Assembly (NCBI GenBank): GCA_018658605.1
Contig: JABHUV010000382.1
Coordinates: 1-9,086, forward strand
Source of the DNA: Planctomycetaceae bacterium
Lineage (GTDB): Bacteria > Planctomycetota > Planctomycetia > Pirellulales > Pirellulaceae
DNA: 9,086 nt
Reading direction: 5' to 3'
Shown: piece after piece, positions 1 to 6,081 of the stretch
Layout: every line of letters begins with the position of its first letter
How positions within the stretch are numbered: the first letter of the stretch is position 1
Notes under the pieces: generated by a model
The model's database searches: none
What the model saw: only the letters and a program-made list of their open reading frames with translations
Told to the model about the DNA's origin: nothing
Program-made: the position numbers and the translations under genes

Positions 1-1
1 T

Positions 2-247
2 CACACAACGGTTATGTTTGGTTGTGGTATGGCAACCGGACCACACTCGACTAAGAATCTGCCACTGGTAGTCGCCGGCGGCAGCTTTAAACACGGCGAA
101 CATAAAGTGTATCCGGATCCAGAATCAGCTCATCGCGTTCCGGCGGCCAACCTGCTTTTGTCCATTCTGCAAAATCACGGGTTAGAAATTGAGCGGTTTG
201 GAACCAGTTCCGGCACACTCACCGACTTTGAGTGGAGACCATCCTAA
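2..247 (+). CDS. DUF1552 domain protein, C-terminal end (5'-truncated by window)
   Basis: Only the last 81 codons are inside the window; the frame is open from base 2 to TAA at 245-247, so the real start lies upstream. The visible end has the C-terminal signature of DUF1552 proteins: FGCGMATG, then HSTKNLPLVVAGG, FKHGEHKVYP, and finally NLLLSILQNHGLEIERFG with SSGTLTDF. Family knowledge: DUF1552 proteins are usually exported planctomycete proteins of unknown biochemical role, related in fold to the sulfatase/DUF1501-like group and typically encoded next to a DUF1592 cytochrome-type protein, as here. The stop codon shares its last A with the ATG of the next gene, so the two are almost certainly co-transcribed and translationally coupled. 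The ATG at 14 is an internal methionine, not a start, because conserved sequence continues upstream of it. Confidence 0.88.
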   Translation, partial: HTTVMFGCGMATGPHSTKNLPLVVAGGSFKHGEHKVYPDPESAHRVPAANLLLSILQNHGLEIERFGTSSGTLTDFEWRPS

Positions 248-3200
248 TGTGCCATGCTCGCAATCTGCTGGTTCCTGCATTCGTGCTCGCTTGGCTCTTT
301 GCGTTTACCGGCGTAACCATCGGCGCATCACCGTTGGAACAGGTGCGCCCTTTCCTGGCCAGGTACTGCACGGAGTGTCATGGCGCCGAAGTACAGGAAA
401 ATAGCAAGCGATTTGACAACCTGCAGGATGATCTTACAAATATTGAAACTCTACAGCTATGGCAGGGCATCGTTGATCAGCTCAATCTCGGCGACATGCC
501 TCCGAAAGATTCGTTACAGCCCAACGACGTAGAAATCACGAAAGTGATCAAGTTACTAACGCCACGCTTGCAGAATGCCTACGCGGAACTTAAAAGTACG
601 GGAGGGCAAACTGTTGCCCGCCGCTTAAACCGATTTGAACTGCGAAACACGGTCCGTGACCTTCTCTATATTCAGGACCCCGAACTTCGAATCGGAAACA
701 AACCACGACTCGTCGATAACAACGGTAATGGGCGCGTTGAAAACACCAGCACCGATCCATTTCGTTCATTCCCGGGTGACGAGGTGGAAGAAGGCTTCGA
801 CAATATTGGTCATCGACTGGTGATGTCAGACTTTCTGCTGCGACTGACGCTGGATGCGGCAGAAGAGAGTCTCGCATTAGCAACCTTCCCGAGAGCCCAC
901 CCTGATATCCCCATCCGGCAATACAAGGGATTGCTCCTCAAAACCCACCGCAAGGATCTCCCCCGTTTAGCCAGCGAGATCCATCCCGATGTCGACACCA
1001 TTTTCTTTCGTGAAATGGTCACACCGGATGACCTTCGGGGCGGAGTCCGTTCATCTTCCCGCTACCGACTTACGATTGAATTGTCGGCCCACAACCAACA
1101 GCATCCCTGGGGTGAAATCCTTCGAACCGACCAATCACGACCGATGATGGTCAATGTTCGGCTTTTTAAACGAGGCACCCGCAACGACCATATCCCACTC
1201 AAAATGATCGAGCTTGCCGGAGACGGTCAACGCCAAACCGTTACCGTGGAAACATGGATCGATAAGGAATGGATGCCACAGATCATATGGGAGAACGCCC
1301 CGTCAGATCGCGAAGCACGGGCAGATTTGTTGGCCAAGACCTATCTACCGAACGTTTACCGTGATCCACCGGATAAAAACGTAATCACGGATAAGCAGAA
1401 GTTTGATCAGGCACAAAAGGCATGGCAACAGGATATGCACCACGGGGTAATTCGCAATTATTTGGGACCGATGATTCAAGTCCACTCCGTTAAGCTTGTC
1501 CCACTTCTCAATCAGTGGCCACCTCAAAGTCACACTTCGCTATATGGAACAGAATCCTTTGATGATGCGGAAGTACAACAACTCTTACTGCGATTTGCTC
1601 AGCGAGCCTTTCGACGTCCCGTGGAATCCGCAGAAATCCAGCCCTATCTCGACTTAGTACTGTCCAGGATACATACCGAACCTATGGTCTCAGAAGGAGG
1701 TATTCGTCAACTTACCTATAAGGTTTATGAAGGAAAATGGTCAAAACTACCCGTGTTTGACGAACTTGAGGCTGCCAAAGAAGGCCCCTTAGCTGAGGGT
1801 TTTGTAGATCTCCGTGTCGCCACAAAAAAAGAACACTTTGGAGTCATTTTTGAGGGTTGGTTGGATACAAAAACGGATGCGGAATACGAGTTTAAACTAG
1901 CCTCGGATGATGGGGCCAGAATCATGATCGATGGCCGGCGCGTAATCGATCATGATGGATTGCATGGTGCTTCCACCAAAACCGGCAAAACCATACTCAA
2001 AGCAGGCCCGCGAAAGATTCGGATTGAATATTTCGCCTATGGTCAGCCAAATAGCTTACGCGCGTTCTGGAGCGGGCCGGGATTCACTGATCTACCTTTG
2101 GCTGTCGGTCCCACGAGCAATTCACCTGTCACCACCGACGAGAAGACACTGGCTGGCATCAAGGCAATGCAACTAGGTTACACGGCCATCTTATGCTCAC
2201 CCGATTTTCTCTATTTAAGGGAAGATAACGAAAAGCTGGATAACTATGAGATCGCATGCCGATTGAGCTATTTTCTCTGGTCATCCATGCCGGATGACGA
2301 ATTAATGAGACTGGCGTCGGCAGGAAAACTGCGAAACCCCAAAGTCCTGCAGACTCAGGTGGATCGCATGCTCGCGGACTCCCGCTCAGCGGCATTCGTA
2401 CACCATTTCACGGAACGCTGGTTGCGACTTGATAGAATTTCTGAGAGTCCACCGGAGCTCAATGGTCCATTTCGCATTTATTGGGACCGCCGGATGGAAC
2501 CACAAGTCATTGCACAAACGAACCAATATTTCGGCGACTTGTTACACCGCAACGGCCCGATTCGACAGCTAATTGAATCAGACTACACGTTTATGAACGA
2601 GCAAATTGCGTTGGTTTTCTACAATCGCAGTGATATTAAAGGTGACCATCTAAGGAAGGTTGCCACTGAGGATGCCCGACGAGGTGGGGTGCTTACCATG
2701 CCCAGCGTGATGACATCCACGGCCAATGGAGTAGATACGTCACCCGTTGTTCGGGGAGTTTGGTTGCTGGAAAATATACTCGGCACACCACCCCCACCGC
2801 CTCCACCGGACGTCGAACCACTCTCACCGGATCTCACATCTGCCAAATCCATTGGAGAGCAGTTAGCCATTCATCGCGATCAGCAGGCATGCAACCACTG
2901 TCACCGCAAAATCGATCCTCTTGGATTTGCTTTCGAAAATTTTGACCCTATCGGACGATGGCGGGATAAATATCCGGGGGCCCGCGACAATATTGATACT
3001 TTCACAACAACATCAAAGGGGCACGAAGTGGCGGATATTGTGGCACTGAAAAAAATGTTAGTTCAGCATGAACAACAGGTCGCTCGTGGTTTGACGAAAA
3101 AAATGCTGACCTATTCCAGCGGGCGGATTTTAGAACCCACCGATCGAGGTGACGTTGATGAAATTGTCCTTAAGCTGCAAGCCAATGGTAACCGCATTCG

Positions 3201-3249
3201 AGACCTGATCAAACTGGTTGTTCAAAGTCACGTATTTCTTACAAAATAG
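247..3249 (+). CDS. Secreted DUF1592/DUF1588/DUF1585 cytochrome-type protein with inserted PA14 domain
   Basis: A 1000-residue planctomycete-type multidomain protein. Residues 1-27 form a signal peptide (hydrophobic run VPAFVLAWLFAFTGVTIG). Then: a planctomycete cytochrome C-like domain with haem-binding motif CTECH (41-45); DUF1587 (about 122-190, RRLNRFELRNTVRDLL); an unassigned beta-rich stretch (about 220-420); the first half of DUF1595 (about 441-475, LLLRFAQRAFRRPV); a PA14 domain (about 490-617, with FEGWLDTKTDAEYEF and SDDGARIMIDG); the second half of DUF1595 (633-659, ILCSPDFLYLRE); DUF1592 (664-795, RLSYFLWSSMPDDEL); DUF1588 (810-907) with a proline run and a second CxxCH, CNHCH (882-886); and DUF1585 (925-998). 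Biochemical function is not established for the family; two haem motifs suggest periplasmic electron transfer and PA14 suggests carbohydrate binding, both inferred. ATG at 247 is preferred over the in-frame GTG at 232 because it overlaps the upstream stop, has GGAG at 234-237 nine bases upstream, and starts directly at the signal peptide. Confidence 0.93.
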   Translation: MCHARNLLVPAFVLAWLFAFTGVTIGASPLEQVRPFLARYCTECHGAEVQENSKRFDNLQDDLTNIETLQLWQGIVDQLNLGDMPPKDSLQPNDVEITKVIKLLTPRLQNAYAELKSTGGQTVARRLNRFELRNTVRDLLYIQDPELRIGNKPRLVDNNGNGRVENTSTDPFRSFPGDEVEEGFDNIGHRLVMSDFLLRLTLDAAEESLALATFPRAHPDIPIRQYKGLLLKTHRKDLPRLASEIHPDVDTIFFREMVTPDDLRGGVRSSSRYRLTIELSAHNQQHPWGEILRTDQSRPMMVNVRLFKRGTRNDHIPLKMIELAGDGQRQTVTVETWIDKEWMPQIIWENAPSDREARADLLAKTYLPNVYRDPPDKNVITDKQKFDQAQKAWQQDMHHGVIRNYLGPMIQVHSVKLVPLLNQWPPQSHTSLYGTESFDDAEVQQLLLRFAQRAFRRPVESAEIQPYLDLVLSRIHTEPMVSEGGIRQLTYKVYEGKWSKLPVFDELEAAKEGPLAEGFVDLRVATKKEHFGVIFEGWLDTKTDAEYEFKLASDDGARIMIDGRRVIDHDGLHGASTKTGKTILKAGPRKIRIEYFAYGQPNSLRAFWSGPGFTDLPLAVGPTSNSPVTTDEKTLAGIKAMQLGYTAILCSPDFLYLREDNEKLDNYEIACRLSYFLWSSMPDDELMRLASAGKLRNPKVLQTQVDRMLADSRSAAFVHHFTERWLRLDRISESPPELNGPFRIYWDRRMEPQVIAQTNQYFGDLLHRNGPIRQLIESDYTFMNEQIALVFYNRSDIKGDHLRKVATEDARRGGVLTMPSVMTSTANGVDTSPVVRGVWLLENILGTPPPPPPPDVEPLSPDLTSAKSIGEQLAIHRDQQACNHCHRKIDPLGFAFENFDPIGRWRDKYPGARDNIDTFTTTSKGHEVADIVALKKMLVQHEQQVARGLTKKMLTYSSGRILEPTDRGDVDEIVLKLQANGNRIRDLIKLVVQSHVFLTK

Positions 3250-3267
3250 AATGCATCGACCGTCACT

Positions 3268-4602
3268 TTATTCGGTAACTTTGATTCGAATCCGCCGATA
3301 TTCCATTTGTCCACGATCGCCTTCAAGGCCAATGGGGCCTGTGGCCGGCACCGACATATTATCCGTCAATAATTCGCCGTTACAGGTGGCATGTGCCACA
3401 CCGCCAGTCACTGTAACCACAAGTTCGTTCCACAGCTGAGGTTTGTAGTTTTTCAGATCCTTGTAGGGACCAGCCAACACGTAGTCTCGGCATTGAAGTT
3501 GAGGTTTACGAATAAAAACACCGCTATCCGCATTAGGGGTGGCTCGAAACTCAAGCTTCAGTACAAAATCACTCGGAAATTCTGTGGTTGTCCACAATTG
3601 TTGAATGCGTCGACCCTCAGCAGGTGTAGTGACAACCAACCGACCATTGACTGCCTGATAACGTCGATCACTGCTTTGTGTTTTACCTTTGAAGTCTTCG
3701 GCTTGCTTGATTTGAACAAACACCGGCGCACCTGGCCGAGGATTTTTGGGAGGGTTACGGGGAGGAGTCGGACGAAATCCCCATCCTGTCAAATCTTGAC
3801 CATTAAAAAGGCTCTGAAACCCTTCTTCCAGTTCAAACTCATCCGGCTCGGTTTCCATAAAACCAAGCGTGGCCAAGATAGGATTCAGTGCACTAGCCCA
3901 TTTCGAATAGCCAGCCGGATTGAGATGGAGCAAATCTGGAAAATAGAGTGGCAACGCATTGCCGCTTCCATCGTCAAAAAGTGTAAAGGTATCAACGACG
4001 GTGATTTGTGAATCATTGCGGACAACATTTTCGTAGAGCTGATTTACTTTCTGAATTTTCTCAGTCGGTCGCTTCTTAACTGCAGAGCTAGGAAACATGC
4101 GGCACAAAACAATCGGCATCGCGGGATTATGTTGCCGTAGTGCTTTGATGATCTTCGTAAAGTTACGCGCAATAAGTTCTGGCTCGAGCCCAATTTCAAT
4201 ATCATTAGTACCCATCAAAATGACAATAGCTTTTGGATTTAGTGCTAGAACATCCTGTTCAAGTCGAATGAGCATCCCGCGAGTTGTATCGCCACCAATG
4301 CCACGATTCGCCAGTTTGACGCCATCAAAATGTCCTCGAAATATTGGTCCCCAACCCTGCGTGATTGAGTCACCCAAAAATACAACAGCTCCCTGATCCT
4401 GTTTAATTTGCGTAGACCATTGTGTGCGGAGTCGGGCCCATGTATTTACATAGCCTGCATATCGGCGCAGGGCGCCTTCTCCTAGAAGGTCTTTTTCCGC
4501 GGCCACCGAAGGTAAGGCGTATTTGCTGTCCTGAGCATCTAGTGCAAGAGCGGAAGACACGAAAATGGACAGTAACAGAACAAAACGGGGCATTACATAC
4601 AT
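3268..4602 (-). CDS. Exported SGNH/GDSL hydrolase fused to DUF1080 (3-keto-disaccharide hydrolase) domain
   Basis: A 444-residue two-domain enzyme. The N-terminus (MYVMPRFVLLLSIFVSSALA) is a signal peptide, placing it outside the cytoplasm. The SGNH domain (about 60-250) shows all four blocks: GDS with catalytic Ser78 in VVFLGDSITQGW, the Gly block NRGIGGDTT (about 90-98), Asn133 in MGTNDI, and Asp223/His226 in DLLHLNPAGY. This matches the PAF-acetylhydrolase/rhamnogalacturonan-acetylesterase-like group of GDSL esterases common in planctomycetes. The C-terminal part (about 262-444) is DUF1080/PF06439, recognised from FQSLFNGQDLTGW, ADSGVFIRKPQ and IGLEGDRGQMEYRRIRI. Substrate cannot be read from sequence; de-esterification of plant or algal polysaccharide is inferred from the neighbouring PL10 lyase. 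The frame extends upstream to an ATG at 4662, but ATG 4602 is chosen because AAGGA lies 8 bases upstream and the signal peptide starts there. ATG 4593 is a less likely alternative. Confidence 0.92.
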   Translation of the reverse strand: MYVMPRFVLLLSIFVSSALALDAQDSKYALPSVAAEKDLLGEGALRRYAGYVNTWARLRTQWSTQIKQDQGAVVFLGDSITQGWGPIFRGHFDGVKLANRGIGGDTTRGMLIRLEQDVLALNPKAIVILMGTNDIEIGLEPELIARNFTKIIKALRQHNPAMPIVLCRMFPSSAVKKRPTEKIQKVNQLYENVVRNDSQITVVDTFTLFDDGSGNALPLYFPDLLHLNPAGYSKWASALNPILATLGFMETEPDEFELEEGFQSLFNGQDLTGWGFRPTPPRNPPKNPRPGAPVFVQIKQAEDFKGKTQSSDRRYQAVNGRLVVTTPAEGRRIQQLWTTTEFPSDFVLKLEFRATPNADSGVFIRKPQLQCRDYVLAGPYKDLKNYKPQLWNELVVTVTGGVAHATCNGELLTDNMSVPATGPIGLEGDRGQMEYRRIRIKVTE

Positions 4603-4610
4603 TGCGGATA

Positions 4611-4615
4611 TCCTT
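4611..4615 (-). promoter_or_regulatory. Ribosome binding site AAGGA deciding the SGNH-DUF1080 start
   Basis: On the minus strand AAGGA lies 8 bases before the ATG at 4602. It decides between three in-frame ATGs (4662, 4602, 4593) in favour of 4602. The spacing suits a Shine-Dalgarno interaction and the resulting protein opens with a clean signal peptide. Confidence 0.6.
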
Positions 4616-4620
4616 AAAGT

Positions 4621-4653
4621 GTTAAAATCAATTCCACAGTTTAATTGGTTAAC
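4621..4653. promoter_or_regulatory. Imperfect dyad in the divergent SGNH/PL10 promoter region
   Basis: In the 87-base spacer between the two divergent CAZyme-type genes lies GTTAA-aat-CAATT, nine bases, then AATTG-g-TTAAC. The arms match at 10 positions, with a 3-versus-1 base gap between the half-blocks. It begins 18 bases from the SGNH start codon and ends 36 bases from the PL10 start codon, so a protein bound here could act on both promoters. The octamer AAATCAAT also occurs twice in the spacer (4625-4632 and 4661-4668). No convincing -35/-10 pair could be assigned for either gene. The operator role is inference. Confidence 0.3.
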
Positions 4654-4689
4654 GCCGCCCAAATCAATCGCCGCTGATCGGATTTTTTT

Positions 4690-5715
4690 ATGCCACGCCT
4701 GCTATCTCTTCAACTCACACTATTAATATTGTTACTTAATTTTGTTTTGCCGGTATGCGGTGACGACTTACTGCAGACTGCCAATAACCTACTGTTGTAT
4801 CAGCGGAACACTGGAGGTTGGCCTAAAAATTACGATAGAGACGCCAAGTTATCCGAGGCGGAACGCACACAGTTGAAACTGGATAAAGTACAAACCGACT
4901 CGACAATCGACAATGGTGCCACACACCGTGAAATCCGGATTCTAGCAAAAGCCTACCACCGTTTAGGGAATCAATCATTTCGAGATGCTGCTGTTGCCGG
5001 TGTGAAATACCTACTAGAGGCACAATACGATAACGGGGGGTGGCCTCAACACTATCCTCAGCCCAGCAGTTACCACCAACACATTACATATAACGACAAT
5101 GCCATGATCGGTGTGATGAATTTGTTTCATGACATTGTGCAGGGTTCTGGCGATCTTGAATTTGTATCGGGCGATATCCGCCGGCAATGTGAGCGAGCAT
5201 TGCAACGTGGCCTACAATGTATCCTCAAAACACAAATTCAAGTTGATGGCAGATTAACGGCATGGTGTGCTCAACATGACGCCAAGACACTCGCCCCGTC
5301 GAAGGCTCGATCCTATGAACTCCCATCCATCAGTGGCAACGAATCGGTCGGTATCGTCCGCTACCTGATGAAGATCGAGGATCCCGACAATGATGTCGTG
5401 GCGGCAATTGAAGGGGCGATCTCTTGGTTTGAAAGTGCCCAGCTAAAAGGGCTGCGACAGATTAAGGTTAAAGCTCCCGCGGCACCCAATGGAATGGACA
5501 TCAAAGTAATTCCAGACCCATCTGCCCCTCCCTTATGGGCTCGCTTCTATGATCTTCAAACCCAGCAACCTTTTTTTTGCAGCCGCGACGGCATCCCCAA
5601 AAAAACCATCGCGGAAATTTCTCATGAACGACGCAATGGCTATTCATGGTTGGGTACCTATGCTGCAGAACTGTTGCAAAAACACTATCCCCAGTGGAAA
5701 AAGAACCGCCGTTAA
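4690..5715 (+). CDS. pelA: Exported pectate lyase, polysaccharide lyase family 10
   Basis: A 341-residue protein with an N-terminal signal peptide (LLSLQLTLLILLLNFVLPVCG, split after about residue 24), close to the usual single-domain length of PL10. The whole mature chain carries PL10 landmarks: GGWPKNYD (42-49), TIDNGAT (72-78), YDNGGWPQHYP (113-123), ITYNDNAM (132-139), WCAQHD (192-197), ARSYELPSISGNESVG (206-221) and WARFYDLQTQQPFFCSRDG (283-301). Family knowledge: PL10 enzymes cleave polygalacturonate by Ca2+-dependent beta-elimination within an (alpha/alpha) toroid-like fold using Asp and a catalytic Arg; I have not mapped the exact catalytic residues. No dockerin or carbohydrate-binding module is attached. 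The start is preceded by a T7 run and only a weak GGA seven bases upstream, so initiation is SD-poor. It is divergent from the SGNH-DUF1080 gene, suggesting a joint pectin-degradation job. The symbol is the family name often used, not proof of orthology. Confidence 0.92.
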   Translation: MPRLLSLQLTLLILLLNFVLPVCGDDLLQTANNLLLYQRNTGGWPKNYDRDAKLSEAERTQLKLDKVQTDSTIDNGATHREIRILAKAYHRLGNQSFRDAAVAGVKYLLEAQYDNGGWPQHYPQPSSYHQHITYNDNAMIGVMNLFHDIVQGSGDLEFVSGDIRRQCERALQRGLQCILKTQIQVDGRLTAWCAQHDAKTLAPSKARSYELPSISGNESVGIVRYLMKIEDPDNDVVAAIEGAISWFESAQLKGLRQIKVKAPAAPNGMDIKVIPDPSAPPLWARFYDLQTQQPFFCSRDGIPKKTIAEISHERRNGYSWLGTYAAELLQKHYPQWKKNRR

Positions 5716-5784
5716 TCAGACTAGACACGACGACATCGCCAGTAACCACCACGCTAGATTCTTTAACAGAAACCAATCTGAGAA

Positions 5785-5808
5785 ACTTATTATCTAAGTG
5801 TGATTTTT
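5785..5808 (+). terminator. Weak candidate terminator after the pectate lyase gene
   Basis: ACTTA (5785-5789) and TAAGT (5795-5799) can form a five-pair A/T-rich stem with a five-base loop, followed by a T5 run at 5804-5808. It lies 69 bases after the lyase stop codon. The stem is thermodynamically poor, so this is only the best candidate in the stretch. Confidence 0.22.
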
Positions 5809-5840
5809 GGGGTGCGTAGTGAGCGTCGAATATGTCGTTT

Positions 5841-5891
5841 CTGCAGCATCAGCATTGCGATGGCGGGCATTATAAAAGCTCCATGCTGCAG
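5841..5891. repeat. Nine-base perfect inverted repeat with 33-base loop
   Basis: CTGCAGCAT (5841-5849) and ATGCTGCAG (5883-5891) are exact reverse complements. Inside them AGC (5851-5853) can pair with GCT (5878-5880) after a C-versus-CC bulge, giving a potential 12-pair stem. The element lies in the otherwise gene-free 5716-5927 stretch between the pectate lyase and the tRNA. No T-run follows on either strand close enough for a standard terminator. Function unknown. Confidence 0.4.
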
Positions 5892-5915
5892 CAGGCCGAG
5901 AGAGGCTTACCGGCT

Positions 5916-5927
5916 AAAAAAGAAAAG
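5916..5927 (-). terminator. T-rich tract directly after tRNA-Arg
   Basis: On the minus strand CTTTTCTTTTTT follows the tRNA discriminator base immediately. A U-rich tail after the stable tRNA fold could release polymerase or mark the 3' processing region. There is no separate GC-rich hairpin before it. Confidence 0.3.
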
Positions 5928-6001
5928 TACACCCGGAGGGATTCGAACCCCCAACCCTCGGTTCCGAAGACCGATGCTCTATCCAGTTGAGCTACGGATG
6001 C
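5928..6001 (-). tRNA. tRNA-Arg, anticodon UCG
   Basis: Seventy-four bases on the minus strand fold as a complete cloverleaf. The acceptor strand GCATCCG (6001-5995) pairs with CGGGTGT (5935-5929). The D arm is GCTC/GAGC with loop AACTGGATA, and the anticodon stem TCGGT/ACCGA encloses loop CTTCGGA with anticodon TCG at 5967-5965 and G at position 37. A five-base variable loop GGGTT follows, then a T arm GGGGG/CCCTC with loop TTCGAAT. The discriminator is A (5928). The genome continues CT, so CCA is not encoded and must be added. The opening GCATCCGTAGCTC resembles bacterial tRNA-Arg. It should read CGA and, by wobble, CGG. Oddities: a G1-U72 pair at the acceptor end and U4-G69, both wobble pairs. 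Intronless; no second tRNA nearby. Confidence 0.93.
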
Positions 6002-6011
6002 AGATTATTTA

Positions 6012-6039
6012 ACAATATCACGGGCACCACGTGTGTCAA
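6012..6039 (-). promoter_or_regulatory. Predicted promoter of tRNA-Arg
   Basis: On the minus strand TTGACA (6039-6034, perfect -35) is followed after 16 bases by TATTGT (6017-6012, 4 of 6 matches to a -10). Ten bases separate the -10 box from the tRNA 5' end at 6001, which would give a leader of only a few bases. The position suits a tRNA promoter; the -10 box is imperfect. Confidence 0.5.
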
Positions 6040-6047
6040 TGACCCGC

Positions 6048-6068
6048 AAGCCCTTGTTACAAGTGCTT
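6048..6068 (-). terminator. Hairpin after the cyclophilin gene, probable transcript end
   Basis: AAGC and CTTG (6048-6051, 6053-6056) pair with CAAG and GCTT (6060-6063, 6065-6068) around a three-base loop, with one internal mismatch (6052/6064). It starts 13 bases after the stop of the cyclophilin gene and lies upstream of the tRNA promoter, where a terminator would separate the two units. A clear U-tract is missing on the minus strand; on the plus strand TTTATAAT follows. So it may be an RNA 3'-end stabiliser rather than a strict intrinsic terminator. Confidence 0.4.
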
Positions 6069-6081
6069 TATAATACCGGCA

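Noticed and set aside
232..246. GTG at 232 as the start of the DUF1592 protein
   Set aside because: It lies inside the upstream gene, has no SD of its own and only adds METIL ahead of the signal peptide; ATG 247 overlaps the stop and has GGAG at good spacing.
3250..3267. Terminator between the convergent DUF1592 and SGNH genes
   Set aside because: The 18-base gap has no stem followed by a T-run on either strand.
3391..4011. 206-codon plus-strand open frame
   Set aside because: It lies wholly antisense to the SGNH-DUF1080 gene, whose reading frame shows clear family motifs; the antisense product has basic, low-complexity composition and no recognisable domain.
4603..4662. Upstream ATG at 4662 for the SGNH-DUF1080 protein
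   Set aside because: It would add 20 polar residues before the signal peptide and place the start within the divergent promoter region; the AAGGA site supports ATG 4602.
6069..6074. TATAAT on the plus strand
   Set aside because: It points into the 3' end of the minus-strand cyclophilin gene, with no plus-strand gene downstream and no -35 partner; probably chance next to the hairpin.
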